A stretch of 64,000 bases of DNA from Flectobacillus sp. BAB-3569 (GTDB taxonomy: Bacteria; Bacteroidota; Bacteroidia; Cytophagales; Spirosomataceae). Position 1 is the first letter of the stretch. Every line of letters begins with the position of its first letter. The DNA lies in NCBI RefSeq assembly GCF_002270355.1, contig NZ_NJFZ01000008.1:91766-155765 (forward strand), read 5' to 3'. The translations under genes were made by a program, and so were the position numbers. Under the pieces are notes generated by a model, which did not search any database, was not told the origin of the DNA, and saw only the letters and a list, made by a program, of their open reading frames with translations. Shown here piece after piece: positions 17,425-26,253 of the stretch.

Positions 17425-18087
17425 ATGTTTTTTGGGTGTAAAAACTCAGATTTAAGTCCCAAAGACTTTATTTCATATTATTCATTTAATGGAAACACGA
17501 ATGATTTGAAAGGAACCAATAATGCTATCAGTATTTACCGTGCTCGACTGACAGATGATAAAAATGGCAATGCCAATAGCGCTTATTACTTTGATGGAAA
17601 CTCTTATATTGAATTTCCAAAGCCTGCTATTAAAAACGATTTTACGGTGTCGCTCTGGGCTATGATTGAATCTATTCCAACAGAAGGTACTATTAGGACA
17701 GCTATGTCCATAGGTTCTTCGGGAGGAGATCAACTTGTCAATATATCTAACAATTATTATGGCGTTTCGGGTTGGGCTTTGACCAGCTACAACGAAGATG
17801 GTAGTAATTTGGTAGTCACACCGGATACATTGTCTTCTATGGTTGCCCAAAAGTGGGTGCATTTAGCTTTTACTCGTGATGGGCATAACTTTAAGGCCTA
17901 TATAGATGGAAAGCAAATTGGAAGTTTGCCCGTAGAGGGAAAATCTGCTGGATATGGCTATGGAACTCAAAGATTTTATGTGGGGAATAGACATACTGGA
18001 CAAGGATTTATTGGTACCATTGATGAAGTGAAAATATATAAACGTGCCTTGTCAGCAGAGGAAATAGGTCAACTTTCATCAAACTAA
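17425..18087 (+). CDS. LamG/concanavalin-like domain lipoprotein with apparent 5' frameshift
   Basis: The open frame (220 residues) is a single LamG_3 jelly-roll domain: YYSFNGNTNDLKG, AYYFDGNSYIEFP, FTVSLWAMIE, WVHLAFTRDGHNFKAYIDG and the closing GTIDEVKIYKRALSAEEI. These domains bind glycans or sit in surface proteins. The current start MFFGCKN has no signal peptide, but another frame from the ATG at 17393 encodes MKFIHYIPLLLCF. One extra T in the T6 run at 17428-17433 would join them as MKFIHYIPLLLCFFGC, a good lipoprotein signal. Either a sequencing error, a phase-variable tract or a recent lesion. The gene lies inside the polysaccharide cluster. Confidence 0.75.
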   Translation: MFFGCKNSDLSPKDFISYYSFNGNTNDLKGTNNAISIYRARLTDDKNGNANSAYYFDGNSYIEFPKPAIKNDFTVSLWAMIESIPTEGTIRTAMSIGSSGGDQLVNISNNYYGVSGWALTSYNEDGSNLVVTPDTLSSMVAQKWVHLAFTRDGHNFKAYIDGKQIGSLPVEGKSAGYGYGTQRFYVGNRHTGQGFIGTIDEVKIYKRALSAEEIGQLSSN

Positions 18088-18158
18088 ATAGAAAGAAGTT
18101 ATTTGTTAATCGTATATCAGTTATAAGTTATCATGCAAAATAAAATTTAAGATTGTGC

Positions 18159-18271
18159 TTTAGGCTTTCAGGTATCGGCTTTCGGCGGTGGGCTTTGGAA
18201 AAAAGCATGGCTGTGGTTACTAAAAAATATTTTAATACTCTTTGCCTTGCGCCTGTTGCCTAGTGCCTAAA
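18159..18271. repeat. Family B heptamer element, copy B2
   Basis: Left arm heptamers GGCTTTC, AGGTATC, GGCTTTC, GGCGGTG, GGCTTTG from 18163. Right arm about 18241-18271 with repeats of NNTGCCT. Outer ends TTTAGGC and GCCTAAA are complementary. It lies in the 348-base spacer after the LamG gene; outside this element and the terminator the spacer shows nothing notable. Confidence 0.65.
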
Positions 18272-18370
18272 CACATAAATAACTCTCATTCTGCACGATT
18301 ACTTAGTACTTCCTAAATTGATAAAAGAGATTCAAAATCCAGTTTTAATACGACTAATATTAAAACAAGA

Positions 18371-18400
18371 TAGAAGGATAAATATTATCCTTCTATTTTT
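18371..18400 (+). terminator. Hairpin terminator
   Basis: Perfect 11-bp stem (TAGAAGGATAA with complement, 18371-18395), three-base loop, then a T run. It stands just before the GT4 gene at 18436, so that gene needs its own promoter or read-through. Confidence 0.75.
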
Positions 18401-18435
18401 GTTTTCGAGTGTACATTTTTAATAGCCGATAGATA

Positions 18436-19536
18436 ATGAACCTTTGCTTTGCATATCCTAATAAGTTTCGATTTAGTGAAACTTTTATCCATGACCAAAT
18501 AGAACAGCTGCAACCTAAAATCACGATTTATGAAGGTTGGTATCCCTCTCTTGATAAAAACGATGTATCCTTTCTTCCTTTTCCTTTCAATATTCTTTAT
18601 GTACGAGGAGGTTTGAGGAATGTGCTACCTAGTTTATATCATAAAATTTATACGTTTTTCTTAGCCAGATATTTAACCAAAAACAACATAGATGTTGTCT
18701 TGGCTCAATATGGACCTATGGGCGCAACAATCAACGATGCTTGTGTAAAGGCTAATGTTGGATTAGTGGTACACTTTCATGGATTTGATGCAAACGACAA
18801 AGCGACATTAGACAAGTATTTGCCTGCCTATCAGCAGATGTTCAAGACGGTGAAAGGTATAATTGCAGTGTCTAGAGATATGAGAAATAAGTTAATCGAG
18901 TTTGGAGCAGATCCTGACAAGGTAATATTCAATTCTTGTTTTGTCAATACGAGTTTGTTTTCCTTGGGTAAGCCTGAGAACAACGATAAGATATTCATGG
19001 CAGTGGGTAGATTTACGGCTAAAAAATCACCTTTTTCAACTATAAAGGCCTTTCATAAGGTGTTGCAAACAGTGCCAGATGCCAAACTAAAAATGATAGG
19101 AGAGGGGGAGCTTTGGGATGAGGCAAAAGCTTTAATAAAAGAGTTGGGAATAGAATCTCAGGTTGAATTACTAGGAGTAAAAAGACCTACAGAGATTATA
19201 GATTTACTGAAAACTGCAAGAGTTTTTGTACAACACTCGATGTTTGCGCCAAATGGCGATTCAGAAGGCACACCTGTATCAATTCTGGAAGCTTCGGCCG
19301 TTGGATTACCAATTGTAAGTACCTATCATGCAGGTATCAAAGATGCTGTGGTTCACGAAAAAACGGGTTTCCTAGTGAATGAAGGAGATTGGGAACAAAT
19401 GGCAAATTACATGACTCAGCTAATTAATAATCCAGAACTCTGTGGGCAAATGGGGCGAAGCGCTCGCCAACACATGGAGGATTACTACGAAATGTCGAAA
19501 AGAGTTGATACGCTGAGAGAGATATTGGAAAAATGA
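18436..19536 (+). CDS. Glycosyltransferase family 4 (GT-B fold)
   Basis: 366 residues. The C-terminal nucleotide-sugar half is clear: VGRFTAKKSPFSTIKAFHKV, LKMIGEGELWDEAKALIKELG, VELLGVKRPTEI, and the donor-binding EX7E region in GTPVSILEASAVGLPIVSTYHAGIKDAV. The N-terminal acceptor half includes VVHFHGFDAND. GT4 enzymes build surface polysaccharides on the cytoplasmic face. It resembles colanic-acid-type transferases (WcaL-like) in the QHSMFAPNGDSEGTPVS motif. The sugar and acceptor are unknown. Confidence 0.9.
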   Translation: MNLCFAYPNKFRFSETFIHDQIEQLQPKITIYEGWYPSLDKNDVSFLPFPFNILYVRGGLRNVLPSLYHKIYTFFLARYLTKNNIDVVLAQYGPMGATINDACVKANVGLVVHFHGFDANDKATLDKYLPAYQQMFKTVKGIIAVSRDMRNKLIEFGADPDKVIFNSCFVNTSLFSLGKPENNDKIFMAVGRFTAKKSPFSTIKAFHKVLQTVPDAKLKMIGEGELWDEAKALIKELGIESQVELLGVKRPTEIIDLLKTARVFVQHSMFAPNGDSEGTPVSILEASAVGLPIVSTYHAGIKDAVVHEKTGFLVNEGDWEQMANYMTQLINNPELCGQMGRSARQHMEDYYEMSKRVDTLREILEK

Positions 19537-19609
19537 TATTTCTACGAAGGTTTAGAAAGTAGCATTTTATGATTAGATTGTCTATTTTTGTAGGCTTTAT
19601 GTGGGTATG

Positions 19610-19643
19610 TAGCCGCCATGAGAAATCATCTGGCGGCTATTTT
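19610..19643 (+). terminator. Hairpin terminator after the GT4 gene
   Basis: 9-bp stem TAGCCGCCA (19610-19618) with TGGCGGCTA (19631-19639), followed by TTTTC. Confidence 0.65.
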
Positions 19644-19720
19644 CAAAATAGACACAATAGATTCACATATTTTCTGAGCGATAGAGCTCGCAATCCATTT
19701 CCGTTTACTCCAATAAATTT

Positions 19721-20452
19721 ATGATTAGCAAATTGTTAAAACCGTTTGGCTATAAAATTGCCAAAGTGCAAAAAGAAGAGGATTTTATCAATGATCCTAC
19801 GTTCTTAAAAATCTTGAAGGCTTGCCAGCCTTACACCATGACTAGCATCGAACGTATGTATGCTTTGTATAACGCTGTTACTTATATAGTCAAAAATAAT
19901 ATTGCTGGTAGCTTTGTGGAATGTGGTGTTTGGAGAGGAGGTAGCTCGATGATGATTGCGCTAACACTAAAGGAATTGGGCGTGAGCAACCGTTCACTGT
20001 ATTTGTATGACACCTATGAAGGTATGTCTGAGCCAACAGCCGACGATGTGGATTTTCGTGGTGGACAGGCCAAGGAATTGATGGAGCAAAATGTGGAGAA
20101 TAAACAAAATTCGGTATGGTGCTTGGCCGACCTAAATGATGTTCAAAACAATATGCGTTCGACAGGATACCCTCAAGATTTGGTACATTTTGTAAAAGGA
20201 AAAGTAGAAGATACTATTCCTGCTACGATGCCTGATGCACCGATTGCGTTGTTGCGTTTGGATACAGACTGGTACGAGTCTACCGCTCATGAGTTGAAAT
20301 ATTTGTATCCTTTATTGATTCAAAAAGGAGTTTTGGTCATTGATGATTATGGTCACTGGGAAGGATGTAAACGTGCAGTTGATGAGTATTTCAACGGTTC
20401 ATTGTTGTTAAATCGCATAGATTACACAGGCCGTATAGCAATAAAAAGCTAG
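19721..20452 (+). CDS. TylF/MycF-type sugar O-methyltransferase
   Basis: 243 residues. TylF-family motifs: MTSIERMYALYNAVTYIV (substrate helix), FVECGVWRGGSSMMIAL (SAM motif I), YLYDTYEGMSEPT, VKGKVEDTIP, LLRLDTDWYEST with the metal-binding aspartates, and LVIDDYGHWEGCKRAVDEYF. Family members methylate hydroxyls of deoxysugars or glycans in a Mg-dependent reaction. The position between a GT4 gene and a flippase supports glycan methylation. Confidence 0.92.
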   Translation: MISKLLKPFGYKIAKVQKEEDFINDPTFLKILKACQPYTMTSIERMYALYNAVTYIVKNNIAGSFVECGVWRGGSSMMIALTLKELGVSNRSLYLYDTYEGMSEPTADDVDFRGGQAKELMEQNVENKQNSVWCLADLNDVQNNMRSTGYPQDLVHFVKGKVEDTIPATMPDAPIALLRLDTDWYESTAHELKYLYPLLIQKGVLVIDDYGHWEGCKRAVDEYFNGSLLLNRIDYTGRIAIKS

Positions 20453-20514
20453 TAGCGAGAAAGTAAAATAAGGAAATTTGAATTCCAATTTGGTCGTTTT
20501 GTAAAGAAGTTTAA

Positions 20515-20590
20515 GAGTGGTAATAAGTGATAAATGTATTAAAAATAAGCATTTTAATCACTAAATAACCTACTCACTAAATCACTCAAT
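20515..20590. repeat. Word-array hairpin of GTGAT/ATCAC type
   Basis: Left arm GAGTGGTAATAAGTGAT (20515-20531) and right arm from 20557 with ATCACTAAATAACCTACTC and further CACTAAATCACTC words. The arms are imperfectly complementary. The right arm ends six bases before the flippase start. Confidence 0.5.
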
Positions 20591-20595
20591 AAATT

Positions 20596-22104
20596 ATGGG
20601 CATTATTATTCGTCAAGGATTAAAAAGTTCAATCGTTACCTATGTAGGAACGGCTGTGGGGGTATTGAACGTCCTTGTTATTTACAATAAATTTTTGACG
20701 CAAGAACAATTTGGTCTGTATGCTTCGGCTATGGTCAGCTTTACAACAGTTTTTGCTTCATTTGCCCAAATTGGGGTGCCACATATTGCTACGCGCTATT
20801 TCAATCGTTTTGCAGATGACGAAAAACGACATAATGGCTTTTTAGGTTTTTTATTGGTAACCCCATTGGTAGGTTTAGGCATCTTCGCAATTCTATATCT
20901 TTGTTTACAATCGGTTTTCAACGGAATTTACGAAAGCAAGTCGCCACTACTGAGTCAGTATTACTATTATATGTTACCACTGACTTTTTGTATTGCTTAT
21001 ATTTCGGTGTTAGAAGCTTATGCAAAAGTACATTTGCGTATAGTAGTACCTGCTATTATTCGGGAGCTAGGACTGCGTTTGTCCAACGGTTTGTTAGTTA
21101 TTCTTTTTGGATTAGGTTATATTTCTTTCGAACAATTAATTGGTATTACAGTAGTAACCTACATACTTGGCATTATTGCTTTGTTTGCGTATATCAAAAT
21201 ACTTGGGAAGCTATATTTGACCATTGATTGGAACATTTATAAGAGTCCCTTATTCAAGGAAATGTACCAATATGGTTTGTGGGTATTATTAGCTGGAGCA
21301 AGTTTTACCTTGATTCAACATGTCGAAAAAATCATGTTACCCGCCTACGATGGAGGGTTAAATACAACAGCGATTTTTGATATTGCTTCCAGAATAGCCC
21401 TTGTAATTGCCATTCCTCGCAATGCCATTGCTTCTATCAGTTTGCCTTTGTTAGCAGAATCTTGGCAGAAAAATGATATGGCACATATCGAGGAAATTTA
21501 CCGAAAATCCTCTCTTGTCTTGTTTATTGTAGGAGGCTTTTTATTTCTTGGGATTTGGTGTAATGTAGACGAAATTTTTCAACTTCTACCCAAAGCAGAT
21601 ATTTATTCGCAAGGTCGTTGGGTGGTATTTTTCTTTGGTATGAGCAAGGTGATTGATATGGCTACTGGATTGAATTCGGAAATATTAATCAATTCGAAAT
21701 ACTATCGCTACGATTTGGCCTTTTATGTGTTGTTGGCAGTGTTGATTATCGTGACAAACTTGATTTTAATCCCTATTTACAGCTTCAATGGCGCAGCGCT
21801 GGCAGCGCTAACTTCGGTAGTGGTATACAATGCTACGAAATATTTCTTTATTTTATTCAAACTCAAACTGCAACCATTTACTTCGGCGACTGTAAAAGTT
21901 TTAGGGTTGTTTATATTGACCTATTTTTTGGCAACGCTTATTCCTACGTTAGGGTCTGGATTGGTAGGGATAATGATGACAGTGGCAGTACGTTCCTTAT
22001 TGATTTGTGCTGTATTTGGAGGAGGCGTATTGTATTTCAAAATATCCGAAGATGCTAACAAAACCGTGATGGGTATTTTACGTAAACTAAAATTGATCAA
22101 ATAG
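20596..22104 (+). CDS. Polysaccharide/oligosaccharide flippase (Wzx-like, MOP superfamily)
   Basis: 502 residues with about 12-14 hydrophobic segments spread along the length. The N-terminal pattern (IRQGLKSSIVTYVGTAVGVLNVLVIYNKFLTQEQFGLYASAM) is typical of Wzx/RfbX-type transporters, which move lipid-linked repeat units across the inner membrane. The middle YQYGLWVLLAGASFTLIQHVEKIMLPAYDG is the second conserved half. No Wzy polymerase or Wza/Wzc export genes are present in this window. It is followed after 14 bases by the next GT gene, so they are cotranscribed. Confidence 0.9.
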   Translation: MGIIIRQGLKSSIVTYVGTAVGVLNVLVIYNKFLTQEQFGLYASAMVSFTTVFASFAQIGVPHIATRYFNRFADDEKRHNGFLGFLLVTPLVGLGIFAILYLCLQSVFNGIYESKSPLLSQYYYYMLPLTFCIAYISVLEAYAKVHLRIVVPAIIRELGLRLSNGLLVILFGLGYISFEQLIGITVVTYILGIIALFAYIKILGKLYLTIDWNIYKSPLFKEMYQYGLWVLLAGASFTLIQHVEKIMLPAYDGGLNTTAIFDIASRIALVIAIPRNAIASISLPLLAESWQKNDMAHIEEIYRKSSLVLFIVGGFLFLGIWCNVDEIFQLLPKADIYSQGRWVVFFFGMSKVIDMATGLNSEILINSKYYRYDLAFYVLLAVLIIVTNLILIPIYSFNGAALAALTSVVVYNATKYFFILFKLKLQPFTSATVKVLGLFILTYFLATLIPTLGSGLVGIMMTVAVRSLLICAVFGGGVLYFKISEDANKTVMGILRKLKLIK

Positions 22105-22118
22105 CTAAAGCTAACAAT

Positions 22119-23333
22119 ATGAAGATATTATTCACATTTGGTGGATTGCCCCATTATTATAATTTGGTACTCAATCGCCTCAATCAGGTAGAAGGGCAAG
22201 AGATTGTAGTAATTGCTCCTAAAAGCCAAGGGAAAAGTGTGGGCGCTGGGGTGCATCAAACCTTAGATGGTGTTGAGTTTAAGGTACACTTTTTGGAAGA
22301 GTACAAAACTGCTTGGGGAAAGCCGTTTTTTAAGAATTTTCTGGAAACAATTGAGGCCGAAAAACCAGATGTAATTGTTACGATTTGGCCATATATCTTG
22401 ACTTTTGTTTATAATCCTTTATTGCTTTGGAAAATCCGTAGCATGGGTATCAAATTGATATTGAAAGAGATTCCTTTTAATATCCCAAAATTTCAAGAAG
22501 CGCTCGATTACTATGCCAAAGGTGGTGCCGTAACCGAAACCTTGAAAACGGAATTGAAACCTTCCAGTTTGGCATTCAAACTGAAGTATAGCCTACTCAA
22601 ATATACTTACAAAAGAGCTTTTAACATGGTAGATGCTCACGTGGATTATACCGAGGAAGCTATTGAGGTTTTTGGAAGTTATGGCGTGCCTAAGGAGAAG
22701 ATTTTTGTAATTTATAATTCACCAGATACGGATATTATCTTCAACGAAAGAGCGAAAATCGAAGGAGTAAACACCGTTTTGCCAGATAATCCTCTACGAC
22801 TTTTGCACGTTGGACGCTTAGTAAAATGGAAACGTGTGGATTTACTGATGGACGTATTTGCCAAATTGCTCAAAAAGTTTCCTATTGCCAAATTAGCCAT
22901 TGTAGGTACGGGTCCTGAGCTAGATAATCTCAAACAACAAGCCAAAGATTTAGGGATAGAAGAAAGTGTCGAATTTGCTGGAGCAGTGTACGAAATGACA
23001 CAGTTGGGGCAATATTTCAATGCTTCATTGGTGTATGTGTTGGCAGGAATGGGCGGTTTGTCTATCAACGATGCAATGTGTTTTGATAAACCAATTATTT
23101 GCTCAGTGGCAGATGGTACCGAGAAAAAGCTCGTTCGTGATGGATATAACGGCTATATCTTCAAAAATGGAGATGCCGAAGATTTGTACCAAAAGCTTGA
23201 AAGTATGATGAGTAATCCAGAAAAAACCAAGGAAATGGGATTACGCTCTGGCGATATCATCAAAAATGAGGTGAATATTCACGTAGTGATTAAAAACTAT
23301 TGTGAGGCGTTTAAGTACGTCATGAAAAAATAA
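22119..23333 (+). CDS. Glycosyltransferase family 4 (GT-B fold)
   Basis: 404 residues. C-terminal donor domain: LLHVGRLVKWKRVDLLMDVF, AKLAIVGTGPELDNLKQQAKDLG, VEFAGAVYE, and VYVLAGMGGLSINDAMCFDKPIICS in place of the usual EX7E stretch, so the second glutamate-type motif is altered (GGLSINDAM). The N-terminal half has a cytosolic acceptor-binding fold with the hydrophobic VIVTIWPYILTFVY. It is 14 bases after the flippase gene and 53 before the FkbM gene, so one transcript. Sugar specificity is unknown. Confidence 0.87.
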   Translation: MKILFTFGGLPHYYNLVLNRLNQVEGQEIVVIAPKSQGKSVGAGVHQTLDGVEFKVHFLEEYKTAWGKPFFKNFLETIEAEKPDVIVTIWPYILTFVYNPLLLWKIRSMGIKLILKEIPFNIPKFQEALDYYAKGGAVTETLKTELKPSSLAFKLKYSLLKYTYKRAFNMVDAHVDYTEEAIEVFGSYGVPKEKIFVIYNSPDTDIIFNERAKIEGVNTVLPDNPLRLLHVGRLVKWKRVDLLMDVFAKLLKKFPIAKLAIVGTGPELDNLKQQAKDLGIEESVEFAGAVYEMTQLGQYFNASLVYVLAGMGGLSINDAMCFDKPIICSVADGTEKKLVRDGYNGYIFKNGDAEDLYQKLESMMSNPEKTKEMGLRSGDIIKNEVNIHVVIKNYCEAFKYVMKK

Positions 23334-23386
23334 GTTTTGATTTAAAAAAGAGGTTTTTATAACTCCATAATCACGCATTCCAAGCT

Positions 23387-24196
23387 ATGTTATTTGCCTT
23401 AAAATATTTCTTAAAATACCCGTTCCACCATATTCGCACTCCAGAAGCGCGCGAATTGTTGGGCTTAATGGCCAAATTTGGTACCGTACCACGCTATCAA
23501 CCTCGAACGATTTCGTTTCAGGGTGTTACGTTTTTAGTGCCAGATTGTATGTCATTTTTGTTTCAGCATGAAGAGATTTTTGTGGGACAAAGTTATCGAT
23601 TCCAAAGTAGTACCGATAGTCCTGTTATTTTGGATTGTGGAGCTAATATTGGTACGAGTTGTTTGTTCTTCAAAAAACTGTATCCAAAAGCTAATATTAC
23701 AGCTTTTGAGGCCGATCCACAAATTGCTAAAATCTTGAAAAATAACTTGACGTCCAATGGTATTCAAGGGGTCACTATTGTCGATAAAGCTGTGTGGGTT
23801 CATGACCAAGGAATCGAGTTTGTGACCGAAGGTTCGGACGGTGCTTCGATTTATGGTGAAGGAGAAAAACAACGTATCGACTCTGTCCGTTTGAAGGAAT
23901 ATTTGCAAAAATATCCAAGTATTCAAATGTTGAAAATGGATATCGAAGGTGCCGAAGTAGAGGTTTTTCAAGATTGTGCTGATAGTATTGGACATATCGA
24001 CCATATCTTTATTGAGTACCATTCTTTTCCAAATCGCCCGCAAGACCTAGATGTATTGCTTTCTATTTTGACAAAAAATGGTTTCAGATACTTCATCCGT
24101 GACGCCCAAGATAGACCAGTGCCGTTTATAAATCATGCGTACAAAGCCAATCCTTCGATGGATTTGCAGTTGAATATTTTTGCAGTGAAAAAATAA
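23387..24196 (+). CDS. FkbM-family methyltransferase
   Basis: 269 residues. SAM motif I is ILDCGANIGTSCLFFKKLYP (about 83-102), followed by ITAFEADPQIAKILKNNL, VDKAVWVHDQGIEFV, a DSVRLKEYL motif and LKMDIEGAEVEVFQDC, the hallmark of the family. FkbM enzymes methylate hydroxyls, often on sugars of surface glycans. The first 75 residues form a helical and strand cap. It is the last gene of the flippase-GT operon, with a strong terminator 25 bases later. Confidence 0.92.
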   Translation: MLFALKYFLKYPFHHIRTPEARELLGLMAKFGTVPRYQPRTISFQGVTFLVPDCMSFLFQHEEIFVGQSYRFQSSTDSPVILDCGANIGTSCLFFKKLYPKANITAFEADPQIAKILKNNLTSNGIQGVTIVDKAVWVHDQGIEFVTEGSDGASIYGEGEKQRIDSVRLKEYLQKYPSIQMLKMDIEGAEVEVFQDCADSIGHIDHIFIEYHSFPNRPQDLDVLLSILTKNGFRYFIRDAQDRPVPFINHAYKANPSMDLQLNIFAVKK

Positions 24197-24220
24197 TTGG
24201 TTTTGGGTAAAACAAGGCCA

Positions 24221-24278
24221 AACAGAGATAGAGATGTTTTTTAATCTATGTTAAAAATATCCCTATCTCTGTTTTTTT
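24221..24278 (+). terminator. Terminator of the polysaccharide operon
   Basis: AACAGAGATAG (24221-24231) pairs exactly with CTATCTCTGTT (24263-24273), followed by a T run. Confidence 0.85.
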
Positions 24279-24325
24279 ATTTGTATTTTTCTACACCCTT
24301 TCAAGGAAGTAACCTCCTCTTCATT

Positions 24326-24333
24326 TACATTTG
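24326..24333 (+). promoter_or_regulatory. Possible -7 element for the CPBP gene
   Basis: TACATTTG fits TAnnTTTG. A TTTC rather than TTTG stands 23 bases upstream, so the -33 box is weak. Confidence 0.35.
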
Positions 24334-24397
24334 TAATACAAAGAATTTCAAAACACCTGAACGCTGAGCCTTCTATTTAACCTAATCCCAAACCTCT

Positions 24398-25246
24398 ATG
24401 TTAGCACAAAATGATTTTCTGGCACAAGCCAAAATAGGTAATAATCAGCCTTGGAGATATGTTGTAGGTATGATTTTGGTATTGCTGGCGCTACTGATAT
24501 TTAGTATTCCGCAAGTGCTGGTTACAGATACAAAAGGTGGATATCCAACTGTGGCTTCGCATTGGTATTTGTTGGTGGCAATAGGCAGTTTTGCTGGAGG
24601 AATTTTGATGTTATGGGTTTGGTTGAAAAATAGCCATCATCGAGCATTTCGAACCCTGATTACTCCACAAAGCTCTGTCAATTGGAAACGTGTTGCTAGT
24701 TCTGCGGCAGTATGGCTGGTATGTACCGCAATCGTAGAATTTGGTATGTATTTGGTTTTTCCTGAGATGTACCGCTTTACTTGGAATCCTCAACAATGGT
24801 TACCTGCATTTATCGTCGGTTTCTTGTTTTTGCCCATTCAAACTAGTTGTGAAGAACTCATATTTAGAGGTTATTTATTTCAAGCAATTGGTTCGAGAAA
24901 TGTGGTAGCGGGGCTTGTGATTAGCTCTGTCTTTTTCGGATTAATGCACAGTGCTAATCCCGAAACGGCAAAAGTAGGTTTTGGTTTGGCTATGACATAT
25001 TACATCGGTGTAGGCTTATTTTTTGCCTTATTGACCTATTTTGATGGGAAGTTGGAACTAGCTTTAGGCATACATGCTTCTAATAATATATATGCCTTCT
25101 TGTTTGTGACCTACCCCGATAGCGCATTGCCTTCGCCTTCTGTAATAACCATGACCGAATTAAACTTTCCGCTTATGATTATAGGCTGGTTATTGGCAGT
25201 GGTGTTATATACGGTGACTATCAAATGGGTGTTTAAGTGGATATAA
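24398..25246 (+). CDS. CPBP-family (CAAX/Abi) intramembrane metalloprotease
   Basis: 282 residues, about seven hydrophobic segments. The catalytic motifs are complete: EELIFRG with E152/E153 and R157, FGLMHS with H184, and HASNN with H226/N230. Family members include eukaryotic Rce1 and bacterial proteins tied to bacteriocin immunity or membrane-protein processing; the substrate here is unknown. It stands alone after the polysaccharide terminator. Confidence 0.9.
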   Translation: MLAQNDFLAQAKIGNNQPWRYVVGMILVLLALLIFSIPQVLVTDTKGGYPTVASHWYLLVAIGSFAGGILMLWVWLKNSHHRAFRTLITPQSSVNWKRVASSAAVWLVCTAIVEFGMYLVFPEMYRFTWNPQQWLPAFIVGFLFLPIQTSCEELIFRGYLFQAIGSRNVVAGLVISSVFFGLMHSANPETAKVGFGLAMTYYIGVGLFFALLTYFDGKLELALGIHASNNIYAFLFVTYPDSALPSPSVITMTELNFPLMIIGWLLAVVLYTVTIKWVFKWI

Positions 25247-25300
25247 AAGTTATTTGAGACAACGTAAAAAATCAATGTTTTCTGAAATAAAATAAACATT

Positions 25301-25326
25301 TTGCCTAATGCTTACAGCCTATGGCA
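25301..25326. repeat. Half of a family B word element
   Basis: TTGCCTAATGCTTACAGCCT and ATGGCAT match the right arm of elements B1 and B2. No left arm is present, so this looks like a solo or decayed copy, again 3' of a gene. Confidence 0.4.
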
Positions 25327-25372
25327 TAATAATGTAAAAACAGTCTGAGAATTTTAAAGTAAAAAAACGACT

Positions 25373-26203
25373 ATGCAACTTTCTGAAATCTGGATTTATC
25401 CTGTCAAATCTCTAGGTGGTTTTAGTGTCCAACAAACAGAAGTCACTACTCGTGGACTAAAATATGACCGTCGATGGATGCTTATTGATGCCGACAACGT
25501 GTTTGTCACTCAACGACAAGTGGGAGATTTGGCATTGTTTAAAACGGCTATTGAAGCGAATACACTTCATGTTACACATAGTCCTACAGCAAAAATATTG
25601 TCGGTAAATATCGGAGAATACCTACCTGATGCCATTACCGTAGAAGTTTGGGATGATGAGATGGATGCGCATGAGGTATCCGAGGTGGCAAGTGCATGGT
25701 TTAGTGAATTGCTTGGTAAACCTGTAAGATTGGTCTATATGCCTGACGAAAGTTTACGACCTGTTGATCCCCAGTATGCCCAAACGCCTGAAGATATAAC
25801 CTCTTTTTCGGATGGGTATCCTATTTTGGTAATTGGACAGTCGTCCTTAGACGATTTGAATAATCGTTTAGAAAAACAAATTTCGATTAATCGTTTTCGT
25901 CCAAATTTTGTCTTTACTGGAGGGAGTGCTTTTGAAGAAGAGTCTTGGTTTGAGTTTTCGATAGGTAAAACATCTTTTAAAGGGGTAAAACCATGCTCAA
26001 GGTGTATTGTCACCACCTTGAATCACGAAACAGGGCAGAAGACTGGAAAAGAACCATTACACACCCTTTCGACCTACAGAAAAGCTGGAAATAAAATCTT
26101 ATTTGGACAAAATGTACTGATTGTTCAAACTGGAACAGTAAGTGTAGGAGAAGAAATAACAGTGCAAACAACACGCCAGTTGGCTAAGTTTTCGATAAGT
26201 TAA
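25373..26203 (+). CDS. MOSC-domain molybdenum-cofactor protein (mARC/YcbX-like)
   Basis: 276 residues. N-terminal MOSC_N beta-barrel domain (1-125) with IYPVKSLGG and RGLKYDRRWMLID, then the MOSC domain with NRFRPNFVFTGG and the cysteine motif VKPCSRCIVTT (C208, C211). In mARC/YcbX proteins the conserved cysteine binds the Mo-cofactor and the enzyme reduces N-hydroxylated compounds. Which cysteine serves here is not certain by eye. It stands alone; Mo-cofactor genes are not nearby. Confidence 0.9.
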   Translation: MQLSEIWIYPVKSLGGFSVQQTEVTTRGLKYDRRWMLIDADNVFVTQRQVGDLALFKTAIEANTLHVTHSPTAKILSVNIGEYLPDAITVEVWDDEMDAHEVSEVASAWFSELLGKPVRLVYMPDESLRPVDPQYAQTPEDITSFSDGYPILVIGQSSLDDLNNRLEKQISINRFRPNFVFTGGSAFEEESWFEFSIGKTSFKGVKPCSRCIVTTLNHETGQKTGKEPLHTLSTYRKAGNKILFGQNVLIVQTGTVSVGEEITVQTTRQLAKFSIS

Positions 26204-26253
26204 AAGCTATACAAAGCAATTGCGCGCTTAGATTGTGGCGGTAGCATTTGAAT

